Shown here: in pieces, positions 55,279 to 64,000 of the stretch
Numbering within the stretch: the first letter of the stretch is position 1
How the letters are laid out: each line of letters begins with the position of its first letter
Assembly (NCBI RefSeq): GCF_024753285.1
Contig: NZ_JANUGW010000030.1
Coordinates: 17,389-81,388, forward strand
Reading direction: 5' to 3'
DNA: 64,000 bases
From: Massilia pinisoli
GTDB lineage: Bacteria > Pseudomonadota > Gammaproteobacteria > Burkholderiales > Burkholderiaceae_D
The notes under the pieces: model-generated
The model's input: only the letters and a program-made list of their open reading frames with translations
Databases searched by the model: none
Told to the model about the DNA's origin: nothing
Made by a program: the position numbers and the translations under genes

Positions 55279-56433
55279 CTAACCCCGGTTGCCATTCCGA
55301 TTATCACTGTTGCTCATTCCGGAAGCAAGGCCTTTTGCCGAGCTCGCCGGCACCGGCAACCAGAGCCGGAATTCGGCGCCGCCCTCGGCTGGAGGTGCGT
55401 AGGTCAGGCTGCCGCCATGCACTTCGACGACGGAGCGTGCCATGTACAACCCGAGTCCGCTGCCCGCCACGCCGGTCGCGTTCGCGCCGCGATAACCCTT
55501 GTCGAAGATGCGTGCGACGTCGTCCAGCGACACCCCCGGTCCTTCGTCACGCAGCGCCATTTCGACGCCGCCGTCGACCCGCCGTCCCGTCACGTGCAGC
55601 GCCGTCCCGGCCGGCGTGTAGCGCAAGGCATTGTCCAGCAAAACCTTCAGTGCGAGGCGCAGGCCGGACGGTTCCCCGCGCAGCGCGGCCGGCAGCTCGC
55701 CCGCCGTCATGGTCACGGGACGCCCGGCCACGCGCGTCTGCGCCACCAGTTCTTCCAGCAGCAGGCGCGGCCCGACGGCATTCTCGCGGCGCCGGCTGCC
55801 CAGCGACGCCATGCGTTCGGGCGACAAGTAGTCGTCCAGCATCGCGATCAGGCGGTCCGTTGCCGTGGCGATGTTGCGGTAGCGCTGGCGGGTCGCCTCG
55901 TCGGCCTTCGTGCCCAGCGCTTCCAACCGCTGGATCGCGCCGTCGATCGTCGATAGCGGCGTGCGGAATTCGTGGTTCAGCATGCTGGCGAAACGCTTGC
56001 GCTCGCGCTCGCGTTCGCGCCGCGCGGACACGTCGCGCACGAGGCCCAGCAGCGCGCGCGGCTGCCCGCCATCGTCCAGCGACAGCGCCGAGATCACTTC
56101 GACGGCGACCTCGCTGCCGTCCGGCCGCAGCAGGTCGAACTCGCGCATCACGCGCAGGCGCGAACCGTCGCCGGCGGCGAAACGGCGCAAGCGCTCCGGC
56201 AGACCGGCGACCAGCGCCGCGAGCGGACCGTCGCCGCCCTGTTCCATCTGCGCGCGGACGTCGTCCAGCGAATAGCCGAGCATGTCGTCGATGCCGGGGC
56301 TGACATAGACCGGCAAGCCGGTGGCGCAATCGAACACGAAGGCCAGGTCGCCGCCGAGTTCGGCGATCGTACGGAACGCTTCGGTCGTGGCAAGGTTCGC
56401 CTGGTCCACTCGGGGCGCGGGAACGGTGGTCAT
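55279..56433 (-). CDS. PAS-domain sensor histidine kinase
   Basis: The 384-aa kinase has a PAS domain (residues about 15-140, with FVFDCATGLPVYVSPGIDDM), the phosphoacceptor His in NHEFRTPLSTIDG, and the ATPase boxes DNALRYTP, RDEGPGVS and GSGLGLYMARSV. No membrane segment is predicted, so it should sense a cytoplasmic signal through PAS. The tail after residue 370 is Asn/Ser-rich. Partner regulator follows. Confidence 0.88.
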   Translation of the reverse strand: MTTVPAPRVDQANLATTEAFRTIAELGGDLAFVFDCATGLPVYVSPGIDDMLGYSLDDVRAQMEQGGDGPLAALVAGLPERLRRFAAGDGSRLRVMREFDLLRPDGSEVAVEVISALSLDDGGQPRALLGLVRDVSARRERERERKRFASMLNHEFRTPLSTIDGAIQRLEALGTKADEATRQRYRNIATATDRLIAMLDDYLSPERMASLGSRRRENAVGPRLLLEELVAQTRVAGRPVTMTAGELPAALRGEPSGLRLALKVLLDNALRYTPAGTALHVTGRRVDGGVEMALRDEGPGVSLDDVARIFDKGYRGANATGVAGSGLGLYMARSVVEVHGGSLTYAPPAEGGAEFRLWLPVPASSAKGLASGMSNSDNRNGNRG

Positions 56434-56549
56434 GAAACTTTCCGGAAGTTATGCAGCAGATAAGTATAGTGTCCGAACCAACGGTTTGCCTAGACGATAA
56501 AGGCCGCCGTTGCGCCGAACACGCATAAGGCATATATGTATATGCATAT

Positions 56550-56576
56550 AAAAAGGGCAAGCCGCGCGGCTTGCCC
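56550..56576 (-). terminator. Rho-independent terminator of the 56603 SNF2 gene
   Basis: A perfect 22-bp palindrome (GGGCAAGCCGC and its complement, 56555-56576) is followed on the minus strand by five Ts. It lies 27 bp past the helicase stop. Confidence 0.75.
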
Positions 56577-56602
56577 CTCGTGTGTGCACCGTGACCGTGC
56601 GG

Positions 56603-59600
56603 TCAGTCATCCAGCGGCGCGAAGATCGCCTGCAGGTCTTCCTGCGTGAGGGCCATCTTCTGCGATTCGCCTTCGGCAAGGATCGATTGCGCCAGCTCCG
56701 ATTTCTTTTGCTGCAGCAGCTGGATCTTTTCTTCCAGCGTGCCTTTCGCGATGAGCTTGTACACGAACACGGGTTTGTCCTGCCCGATACGCCAGGCGCG
56801 GTCCGTCGCCTGGTTCTCGGCCGCCGGGTTCCACCACGGGTCGTAGTGGATCACGGTGTCGGCCGCCGTCAGGTTCAGGCCCACGCCTCCGGCCTTCAGG
56901 CTGATCAGGAAGATCGGCACGGCGCCCTGCTGGAACGCGGCGACCTGCGCGGAGCGGTCGCGCGTCTCGCCCGTCAGGAGCGCGTACGGGATGTTGCGCG
57001 CGTCGAGTTCTTCTTCGATGAGGGCCAGCATGCTCGTGAACTGCGAGAACACGAGAATCTTGCGGCCCTCGCCCAGCAGGTCGTCGACCATCTGCATCAG
57101 GTCGACGAGCTTCGCGGACACGGCCGCCGTGTTCTTCTTGCCCGGCATCGCCTTCACGAGGCGCGGGTCGCAGCAGACCTGGCGCAGCTTCAACAGGGCT
57201 TCCAGGATGACGATCTGGCTGCGCGCGACGCCCTTGCGGTCGATCTCCTCGCGCACCTTCCTGTCCATCGCCAGGCGCACCGTCTCGTACAGGTCGCGCT
57301 GCGGCCCGCTGATCTCGATGCGGCGGATCATCTCCGTCTTTTCCGGCAGCTCCTTCGCCACGTTGTCCTTCGTCCGGCGCAGCAGGAACGGCTTGATGCG
57401 GCGGTTCAGCAGCATCCGGCGCACGGGGTCGTCCTGGCGCTCGATCGGGTGGCGGAACTGCGTGTTGAACGTCTTCTCGTCACCGAGCAGGCCCGGCAGC
57501 AGGAAGTGGAATTGCGACCACAGCTCGCCCAGGTGGTTTTCCAGCGGCGTGCCGGACAGGCACAGGCGATGGCGCGCGTTCAGCGAGCCGGCCGTCTGCG
57601 CCGCCTTCGAGCGCGTGTTCTTGATGTAATGCGATTCGTCCAGGATCACGAGATGGTACTGGTGCTCGCGCAGCTTTTCCTCGTCGCGCGGCAGCAGTGC
57701 ATACGTCGTCAGCACGATGTCGGCGCCATCGATCTGGTCGAACAGGTCCATGCGCTCCTTGCCCTGCAACAGCAGGACCTTCAGGTCCGGCGCGAAGCGC
57801 GCGGCTTCTTCCATCCAGTTCGTCATGAGGCTCGTCGGCGCGATGACGAGCGCCGGATTCGTGAGGCGGCCCGCTTCCTTTTCCGTCAGGATGTGCGCGA
57901 TCGTCTGCACCGTCTTGCCGAGACCCATGTCGTCGGCGAGGATGCCGCCGAAGTCGTATTCGCGCAGGAACTGCATCCACGCGAGACCGTCGAGCTGGTA
58001 GTCTCGCAAGGTGGCTTGCAGGCCCTTCGGCGGATCGACCTTCTTGACCTTGCCGAACTGCGACAGCTTGCGGCCCGTTTCGCGCAGGCGCTCGCCGCCC
58101 GTCCAATTGAGCTCGGTGCCTTTCGCGAGTTCTTCCAGGCGCGCGGCGTCCAACGTGGACAGGCGAACCTTGTTCTTGATCTTGTCGTTGAAATACAGCT
58201 CGCCCAACGTGGACAGGATCGGCTTGACGCGGCCCCACGGCAGCGCCACGCGCACGCCGTCGGGCAACGTCGCGAGCATCTGGTCGGCCTCCGCGTGCGC
58301 GGCCAGCACGTCCGGGTTGAAGTCCAGCGGCGCCGTGCGGATCAATTGCACGAGCACGGGCAGCAGCGGCACGCGCTTGCGGTTGACGACGATACCGAGC
58401 TCCAGCTCGAACCAGGCGTTGCCGGCTTCGGGCGGCTCGTCGATGTCGGCGTACCAGTCTTCGACCGGCACGACGTCGTAGCGGTATTTCGGCGACTTCT
58501 GCACGTGCCAGCCGAGGTCGGACAGCGCGTCGAGGTCGTTCTCGGCGAAGCGCAGCCAGTGCGCCTGGCCATCGAGCAGCTGCGCGCCGGACAGCGCGGA
58601 CAGCGGCGCCGTCGCGGGCTTGCGGAAGCCCAGCTTCTGCAGCGTGTCCAGCGCGGCGGCTTCCTGCGCTTCGTCGCGCTGGATGATCTCGGTGACGTCG
58701 CCGATCTGACGCACAACGCGCTGCGCGGGGTCGAACGAGATGCGCTGGCCGTCGTAGTCGAACGACAGCACGGCGAAGTCCTGCCAGCGCTGGCCATTAC
58801 CTTCGGCTTGCGGGATCGCGTCGAGCAGCAGGTGCGGTTGCGGTTTCACGTCGGTGCGCAGGCGCTGCGTCAGGGGCTGCGGCAGCGGCATCAGTTGTTG
58901 CAGGCCGTGCGCCAGCAGCAGTTGCGACACGCGTTTCTTGTCGTTGCCCGCGAGCGGCGGCGCCTGCGACACGAGCGCCTGCAAGTCGGCCAGCGAGATG
59001 TCGATGCCGCCGCGGTTCAAGTCCAGCGGGCCGCACGACAGGTTGTCGATATACCACGGGGGATCGGTCGGCAGCATGTAGTCGACGAGGTCGGCGCCGG
59101 GATGCGTCACACCTTTCGCGGGCTCCACCGACCACCCGAGCTTGGCCGCGCGGCCTTCGTCGCGCCACGTGAGCGTGGCCTTGCGCACGGGGCCGGCCTG
59201 CAGCGGATACAGCAAGCCGTTGGTCATGTCGGACCACGAGTTCGCCCACAGCAGTTTTCCCTGATCGAGCAATTGCTGCAGCAGGATGGCGCCGACCTTG
59301 CCCTTCGGCTCCGTCGCGCTCGTGCTCTGGTTGGAGCCGCTGCGCATGGCGATGAAGAAGCGCACGAGGTCTTCGTCGTCGCCTTCGAGGTAGGCGGGCG
59401 GCGCCGACAGCAGCGAGAACACCTCGCTCACCGGGCTGGCTGCGGCCACGTCGCCGTTCGGGCGCAGACGCGCCTTGCACAGGCAGACCGCGACGTGGCG
59501 TCCGCCGCTCGTCGGGGCCATGACATAAACGAATTTGTACTGGACTGCCTTGGGATCAGCGACTTCCGCGGTCAGCTTCGGTTGCGGATGCGCTGCCGCC

Positions 59601-59713
59601 TCGACCCTTTGCAGCCAGCTCAACACCGGTGCGGGCAAGGCCGGAGAGCGCGCGGGCGCTCGAGTGGGCGGTGCGTCGCTGGTGTCGTCGCGTGGGAAAT
59701 CAACTGTGTGCAT
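56603..59713 (-). CDS. SNF2-family DEAD/DEAH-box helicase
   Basis: The 1036-aa protein has a C-terminal SWI2/SNF2 motor: ILADDMGLGKTVQ (near residue 590), ILDESHYIKN (near 690), LSGTPLENHLGELW, FLISLKAGGVGLNLT and TDRAWRIGQDKP. The first about 580 residues include a Lys/Arg-poor part with a possible Cys motif CLCKARLRPNGDV, but I see no complete SWIM finger. The start is the ATG at 59713 (MHTVDFPRDD). A second SNF2 gene lies at 13476. Partner proteins and targets are unknown. Confidence 0.85.
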   Translation of the reverse strand: MHTVDFPRDDTSDAPPTRAPARSPALPAPVLSWLQRVEAAAHPQPKLTAEVADPKAVQYKFVYVMAPTSGGRHVAVCLCKARLRPNGDVAAASPVSEVFSLLSAPPAYLEGDDEDLVRFFIAMRSGSNQSTSATEPKGKVGAILLQQLLDQGKLLWANSWSDMTNGLLYPLQAGPVRKATLTWRDEGRAAKLGWSVEPAKGVTHPGADLVDYMLPTDPPWYIDNLSCGPLDLNRGGIDISLADLQALVSQAPPLAGNDKKRVSQLLLAHGLQQLMPLPQPLTQRLRTDVKPQPHLLLDAIPQAEGNGQRWQDFAVLSFDYDGQRISFDPAQRVVRQIGDVTEIIQRDEAQEAAALDTLQKLGFRKPATAPLSALSGAQLLDGQAHWLRFAENDLDALSDLGWHVQKSPKYRYDVVPVEDWYADIDEPPEAGNAWFELELGIVVNRKRVPLLPVLVQLIRTAPLDFNPDVLAAHAEADQMLATLPDGVRVALPWGRVKPILSTLGELYFNDKIKNKVRLSTLDAARLEELAKGTELNWTGGERLRETGRKLSQFGKVKKVDPPKGLQATLRDYQLDGLAWMQFLREYDFGGILADDMGLGKTVQTIAHILTEKEAGRLTNPALVIAPTSLMTNWMEEAARFAPDLKVLLLQGKERMDLFDQIDGADIVLTTYALLPRDEEKLREHQYHLVILDESHYIKNTRSKAAQTAGSLNARHRLCLSGTPLENHLGELWSQFHFLLPGLLGDEKTFNTQFRHPIERQDDPVRRMLLNRRIKPFLLRRTKDNVAKELPEKTEMIRRIEISGPQRDLYETVRLAMDRKVREEIDRKGVARSQIVILEALLKLRQVCCDPRLVKAMPGKKNTAAVSAKLVDLMQMVDDLLGEGRKILVFSQFTSMLALIEEELDARNIPYALLTGETRDRSAQVAAFQQGAVPIFLISLKAGGVGLNLTAADTVIHYDPWWNPAAENQATDRAWRIGQDKPVFVYKLIAKGTLEEKIQLLQQKKSELAQSILAEGESQKMALTQEDLQAIFAPLDD

Positions 59714-60180
59714 GGGTCTCACGAGTCTGTATTTGAAAAAACAACAATATCCATTATCCGCCATGCGTCCTGTTCTGTTTTGTTAGGAGTCGCACGTTGC
59801 AGCTAAAACTTTACGAGCCGAAAGGTGTAGAAGTTACACTTTGCCGGGCTGCTTTGCCAGCCCCCCATCAAGCATTTTTGCGTTTATTCGGTATCCAGCG
59901 TCAAGACGCAAAGCCTGCCGGGCGGTGCGACCGCATCTGCGTTGGTCACGCGCCACATGTCGCTGACCGTCGTGCGAACGCGCGAATGCGCCGCCCAACC
60001 CGACATGTTACGGCATCCGGCGAGCCGCGCCTACTCCACATCGGCACAGGTAGCGCTGCCAGGGCGTTTCGGATTGGGTCGCGGCGGGCGCGCACGAGAT
60101 GGCGCGCCGTGTCAAGACTGGCGCATCGCCCGCGATTGCGTATCATTGCCCGTTCGATTCACCGACCACCGTAATCACCC
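59714..60180. other. Intergenic region between the SNF2 gene and tex
   Basis: These 467 bp carry the divergent promoters of the helicase gene and tex. I see no gene, repeat or strong hairpin. The sequence near 59740-59800 is AT-rich. Confidence 0.5.
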
Positions 60181-62544
60181 ATGCTGCCTTCGATCGAACA
60201 ACGCCTCGCTCAAGAACTGTCCGCCAAACCGGCACAGGTGGCCGCCGCCATCGCCCTGCTCGACGAAGGCGCGACCGTCCCCTTCATTGCCCGCTACCGC
60301 AAGGAAGCGACGGGCGGCCTCGACGACATCCAGCTGCGCCTGCTGGAAGAGCGCCTGCGCTACCTGCGCGAACTGGAAGACCGCCGCGCCGCCGTCATCG
60401 CCTCCATCACGGAGCAGAACAAGATGACCCCGGAACTGCTGCAGGCGATCTCGCTCGCTGAAGACAAGACCCGGCTGGAAGACCTGTACCTGCCGTACAA
60501 GCAGAAGCGCCGCACGAAGGCCCAGATCGCGATCGAGGCCGGCCTGAAACCGCTGGCCGACGACCTGCTCGACGACCCTTCGCGCGATCCGGAAGCCGAG
60601 GCCGCGAAGTATCTGCGCGACGCATTCACGAACGCGGACGGCGTCGCGAACCCCGGCGTGGCCGACACGAAGGCCGCGCTGGACGGCGCGCGCCAGATCC
60701 TGATGGAGCGCTTCGCGGAAGACGCGGAACTGCTGCAATCGCTGCGCGAATACGTGCAGGAGCATGGCGTCGTCGAATCGAAGGTCGTCGACGGCAAGCA
60801 GGAGGAAGGCGAGAAATTCGCCGACTACTTCGATTACTCGGAGACGCTCGGCACCATCCCGTCGCACCGCGCGCTGGCGCTGATGCGCGGCCGCCGCGAG
60901 GGTATCCTGGACGTCACGTTGCGCCTCGACTCCGAGCCGGAAAAGCCGAAGTGGGACGCGCCGCACAACCCGTGCGAAAGCCGCATCGCCGCGCGCTTCG
61001 GCATCAAGGGCGCCGGCCGTCCCGCCGACAAATGGCTGCTCGACACGGCGCGCTGGACGTGGCGCGTGAAGAGCTTCATGTACATCGAGACGGAGCTGAT
61101 GGGGCTTCTCCGTGAAAAGGCGGAGAGCGATGCGATCCACGTGTTCGCACGCAACCTGAAAGACCTGCTGCTCGCCGCGCCCGCGGGCCCGCGCGCGACG
61201 ATGGGTCTCGACCCGGGCCTGCGCACGGGCGTCAAGGTCGCCGTCGTCGACGCGACGGGCAAGGTCGTGGACACGACCGCCATCTACCCGCACGCGCCCC
61301 GCAACGACTGGGACGGTTCGCTGCACACCTTGGCCAAGCTCGCCGCGAAGCACAACGTCTCCCTGATCTCGATCGGCAACGGCACGGCGTCGCGCGAGAC
61401 GGATAAACTCGCGCAAGACCTGATCAAGCAGCATCCGGAATTGAAGCTGACGAAGATCGTCGTGTCGGAAGCCGGCGCGTCGGTGTACTCGGCGTCGGAA
61501 TTTGCGTCGCGCGAATTGCCGGAGCTGGACGTGTCGCTGCGCGGCGCCGTCTCCATCGCACGCCGCCTGCAGGACCCGCTGGCGGAGCTGGTGAAAATCG
61601 ATCCGAAGTCGATCGGCGTGGGCCAGTACCAGCACGACGTGTCGCAGACGCAGCTCGCGCGCCAGCTCGACGCCGTCGTCGAGGATTGCGTGAACGCGGT
61701 CGGCGTGGACGTCAACACGGCGTCGGCGCCGCTGCTCGCGCGCGTGTCGGGGCTGTCGTCGAGTGTCGCGCAAAGCATCGTCAACTACCGCGACCAGCAG
61801 GGTGCGTTTGCCTCGCGCGCCGCGTTGAAGAAGGTGCCGCGCCTGGGAGATAAGACGTTCGAACTGGCGGCGGGCTTCTTGCGCATCGTGAACGGCGACA
61901 ATCCGCTCGACGCGTCGGCCGTGCACCCGGAATCGTACCCGGTCGTCGAGAAAATCCTGGCCGACATCCAGAAGGATATCAAGGCCGTCATCGGCGACAG
62001 CGCGCTGGTAAAACGCCTGAATCCGGCGAAGTATGCGGACGATAAATTCGGCGTGCCGACCGTGACCGACATTTTAAAAGAACTGGAAAAGCCGGGCCGC
62101 GACCCGCGTCCGGAATTCACGACGGCCACGTTCAAGGAAGGCGTCGAGGAGATTGCGGACCTGCGCCCGGACATGATCCTGGAAGGCGTCGTCACAAACG
62201 TCGCTGCGTTCGGCGCGTTCGTCGACATCGGCGTGCACCAGGATGGCCTCGTGCACATCTCGGCGCTGTCGAACACGTTCGTCAAAGACCCGCACAGCGT
62301 GGTCAAGGCGGGCCAGGTCGTGAAGGTCAAAGTGCTCGAGGTGGACGTCAAGCGCAAGCGCATCGCGCTCACGATGCGCTTGTCGGACAGCGCGCCGCAG
62401 CCGGGGTCGCAGCCGAACCAGCGCGCGGATCGCGATGACCGCAAGCGCATGGCGGATCACCAAAATAAGCATCAGAAGCAGGAACGTGCGGCGGCGCCGA
62501 GTGGCGGTGCGATGGCGGCGGCGTTCGCCAAGCTCAAGCGTTAA
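60181..62544 (+). CDS. tex: Tex family RNA-binding transcription accessory protein
   Basis: The 787-aa protein has the Tex layout: an N-terminal helical domain (ARYRKEATGGLDDIQLRLLE), a YqgF-like RNase H fold (MGLDPGLRTGVKVAVVDATG), two helix-hairpin-helix motifs (NTASAPLLARVSGL...) and an S1 domain near residues 645-720 (VVTNVAAFGAFVDIGVHQDG). Tex binds nucleic acids and affects expression of toxin and stress genes in other bacteria. A Lys/Arg-rich tail follows S1. Confidence 0.95.
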   Translation: MLPSIEQRLAQELSAKPAQVAAAIALLDEGATVPFIARYRKEATGGLDDIQLRLLEERLRYLRELEDRRAAVIASITEQNKMTPELLQAISLAEDKTRLEDLYLPYKQKRRTKAQIAIEAGLKPLADDLLDDPSRDPEAEAAKYLRDAFTNADGVANPGVADTKAALDGARQILMERFAEDAELLQSLREYVQEHGVVESKVVDGKQEEGEKFADYFDYSETLGTIPSHRALALMRGRREGILDVTLRLDSEPEKPKWDAPHNPCESRIAARFGIKGAGRPADKWLLDTARWTWRVKSFMYIETELMGLLREKAESDAIHVFARNLKDLLLAAPAGPRATMGLDPGLRTGVKVAVVDATGKVVDTTAIYPHAPRNDWDGSLHTLAKLAAKHNVSLISIGNGTASRETDKLAQDLIKQHPELKLTKIVVSEAGASVYSASEFASRELPELDVSLRGAVSIARRLQDPLAELVKIDPKSIGVGQYQHDVSQTQLARQLDAVVEDCVNAVGVDVNTASAPLLARVSGLSSSVAQSIVNYRDQQGAFASRAALKKVPRLGDKTFELAAGFLRIVNGDNPLDASAVHPESYPVVEKILADIQKDIKAVIGDSALVKRLNPAKYADDKFGVPTVTDILKELEKPGRDPRPEFTTATFKEGVEEIADLRPDMILEGVVTNVAAFGAFVDIGVHQDGLVHISALSNTFVKDPHSVVKAGQVVKVKVLEVDVKRKRIALTMRLSDSAPQPGSQPNQRADRDDRKRMADHQNKHQKQERAAAPSGGAMAAAFAKLKR

Positions 62545-62547
62545 TTC

Positions 62548-62648
62548 GTGGGTGGGCGGCCCCTCCGCCCGCGCGGACGCCGACGTGACGCAACCGTCCG
62601 CGTGGGCACGCATTTCAAGCCCCCGGCTTGAAATGCCCCACCCTACGG
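62548..62648. repeat. REP-like inverted element, divergent copy
   Basis: On the minus strand the element begins GTAGGGTGGGGCATTTCAAG and contains the hairpin CATTTCAAGCC/GGCTTGAAATG. The left side has GGGCGG/CCGCCC and CGCGGAC/GTCCGCG hairpins. The GTAGGGTGG head matches the copies at 7622 and 25749, while the palindromes differ, so it may be another REP subfamily. It lies between tex and grxD. Confidence 0.55.
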
Positions 62649-62729
62649 GCCCGGAGCGCCTTATGCCGGCGTCCCGGTTTTCTTATAAAATGCCGTTATC
62701 TATCCCATTCTCACCAAAGGCAGAACCAA

Positions 62730-63047
62730 ATGAGCGACGTACAAACCTGGATCAAAGAGACCGTGACCAACACGCCCGTCGTGCTGTTCATGAAGGGCAC
62801 GGCCCAGTTCCCGCAATGCGGTTTTTCCGGCCGCGCGATCCAAATCCTGAAGGCTTGCGGCGTCGATAACATCGCCACCGTGAACGTGCTGGAAGATGCG
62901 GACGTCCGCCAGGGCATCAAGGAATACTCGAACTGGCCGACCATTCCGCAGCTGTACGTGAACGGCGAATTCGTCGGCGGTTCCGACATCATGACGGAAA
63001 TGTACGAGTCCGGCGAACTGCAAGCCCTGCTCAAGAAGAATGGCTGA
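62730..63047 (+). CDS. grxD: Monothiol glutaredoxin (Grx4 type)
   Basis: The 105-aa protein has the CGFS active site (Cys30 in AQFPQCGFSG) and the glutathione-binding WPTIPQLYVNGEFVGGSDI. Grx4 proteins carry and deliver [2Fe-2S] clusters, often with BolA proteins. The start is the ATG at 62730. It overlaps ubiX by 8 bp. Confidence 0.95.
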   Translation: MSDVQTWIKETVTNTPVVLFMKGTAQFPQCGFSGRAIQILKACGVDNIATVNVLEDADVRQGIKEYSNWPTIPQLYVNGEFVGGSDIMTEMYESGELQALLKKNG

Positions 63048-63651
63048 TGCCGGCCCGCGCCGGATCGTCGTCGCCATCACGGGCGCGACCGGCGCGATCT
63101 ATGGCGTGCAGCTGCTGAAACGGCTGTCCGCCACCCCGGGCGTCGAGACGCACCTCGTCATTTCCGACGCCGCAACCCTCACCCTGCACCAGGAAGTCGG
63201 CCTGCAACGGCGCGACGTGGAAGCGCTCGCCCATGTCGTGCACCGCAACCGCGAGATCGGCGCCTCGATCGCCAGCGGCTCGTTCCCGACGGACGGCATG
63301 GTGATTGCCCCCTGTTCGATGAAGACCCTGGCCGCCGTCGCGCATGGCTTGTCGGACAACCTGATAGCGCGCGCCGCCGACGTCGTGTTGAAGGAACGCC
63401 GCCGCCTGGTGCTGATGGTGCGCGAGACGCCGTTCAACCTGGCGCACCTGCGCAATATGACCGCGGTGACGGAAATGGGCGGCATCGTGTTCCCGCCGCT
63501 GCCGAGCTTCTACAATCGCCCCGCCACGATCGCCGAGATGGTCGACCACACGGTCGCGCGCGTCATGGACTTGCTGGGCGTGGCGAACGACCTCGCGCCG
63601 CGCTGGAGCGGCATGAGGAACGATGTGCCGAAAGACGACGGCAGCGTCTAG
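63040..63651 (+). CDS. ubiX: Flavin prenyltransferase UbiX
   Basis: The 203-aa enzyme attaches dimethylallyl to FMN to make the prenylated-FMN cofactor of UbiD decarboxylase in ubiquinone synthesis. Signatures are ITGATGAIYGVQLL at the start, APCSMKTLAAVAHG in the middle and RETPFNLAHLRNM with FPPLPSFYNRP later. It overlaps the end of grxD and probably forms a two-gene operon. A C-terminal extension (WSGMRNDVPKDDGSV) goes beyond the family core. Confidence 0.94.
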   Translation: MADAGPRRIVVAITGATGAIYGVQLLKRLSATPGVETHLVISDAATLTLHQEVGLQRRDVEALAHVVHRNREIGASIASGSFPTDGMVIAPCSMKTLAAVAHGLSDNLIARAADVVLKERRRLVLMVRETPFNLAHLRNMTAVTEMGGIVFPPLPSFYNRPATIAEMVDHTVARVMDLLGVANDLAPRWSGMRNDVPKDDGSV

Positions 63652-63821
63652 CTGCGTTCGCCGAACAGGTCTTTCTCGGCCTGTCTCTGTTCTCTTGCGT
63701 CTTCGATTTTTCTGCGCTGCTCGTTACGCTTGCGCATGATTTCTGCGTGCTGGGCCGCCGTCATCGGCGGTGTGGTCATGAGATCCTTCAACTGCGCGGT
63801 GTTGCTGTAGTTATTAATCAT
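63648..63821 (-). CDS. Small charged hypothetical protein (57 aa)
   Basis: The frame encodes an N-terminal polar part (NNYSNTAQLKDLM), then a strongly charged, helix-prone segment (EIMRKRNEQRRKIEDAREQR) that could form a coiled coil. The stop overlaps the ubiX stop tail-to-tail. No strong ribosome-binding site is visible, and I recognise no family. Composition fits a real gene. Confidence 0.5.
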   Translation of the reverse strand: MINNYSNTAQLKDLMTTPPMTAAQHAEIMRKRNEQRRKIEDAREQRQAEKDLFGERS

Positions 63822-64000
63822 GAGGCGACTGCATCCTTATTGACCGATAACACTCGGGTACGTTGAAAACCCACGGTTTTCGAAGGTACCCGCTGGCGGG
63901 CGCCAGCCAGGAACGCGAACTCGACCATTTTCGGCGTTCCGTTAGCGTTACCGATTATGCGCGAGACTCGGCCATTTGTGCGGCCTGTCGCAGAAAAAAA

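Noticed and set aside
56582..59806. A 1074-codon plus-strand open frame
   Set aside because: Antisense of the second SNF2 helicase. No domain pattern.

Overview
The window is 64 kb of GC-rich (roughly 65 %) bacterial chromosome. Gene content and order point to the Betaproteobacteria, order Burkholderiales, most likely a Massilia/Telluria-type member of the Oxalobacteraceae. The main evidence is the continuous mlaFEDACB - ABC exporter - bolA - murA - hisGD..C.BHAFIE - HIT - tatABC block, the gltB-gltD pair, two PEP-CTERM proteins and a short-form HisG. I see no rRNA, tRNA, CRISPR array, prophage or complete insertion sequence.

Layout. 1-720: low-GC debris (a frameshifted TMEM175-like fragment and an unidentified short ORF), then a small double-glycine leader-like peptide behind a sigma-54 promoter. 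768-5453 (minus): Coq7-type di-iron protein, FemAB-like acyltransferase, slyX, rep helicase. 5622-11387: SRPBCC protein, dihydrolipoyl dehydrogenase-like flavoprotein, a REP pair, priA, a 558-bp intergenic stretch packed with DnaA-box-like sequences, hemE. 11536-21771 (plus): S9 peptidase overlapping a giant SNF2 helicase, DUF885 peptidase, NHL/M23 fusion. 21772-23898: degraded ORF, PEP-CTERM protein, SRPBCC/ArsR pair. 24075-41217 (minus): Tat translocase, HIT hydrolase, histidine biosynthesis with an embedded DNA methyltransferase, murA, BolA, ABC exporter, Mla lipid transport. 41218-45724: empty stretch, second PEP-CTERM protein, hydrolase/CapA pair, small membrane protein, PA14 protein. 45857-52077: glutamate synthase. 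52412-54408: rhodanese, SdpI-like and SdpR-like genes, REP-associated tyrosine transposase. 54527-59713: two-component system and a second SNF2 helicase. 60181-63821: tex, grxD, ubiX and a 57-aa ORF.

The genes are mostly housekeeping: histidine and glutamate synthesis, heme and ubiquinone synthesis, envelope lipid and peptidoglycan maintenance, Tat export and replication restart. Four observations stand out. (1) Canonical sigma-54 promoters (GG-N10-GC) precede both PEP-CTERM genes and the leader-like peptide, which suggests one regulon. (2) Six exact matches to TTWTNCACA lie within 486 bp between priA and hemE. (3) A beta-class DNA methyltransferase is coupled by stop/start overlaps between hisD and hisC. 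(4) REP-like inverted pairs headed by GTAG occur in the same window as a REP-associated transposase gene. All functional statements rest on sequence patterns recognised by eye; no database search was run.
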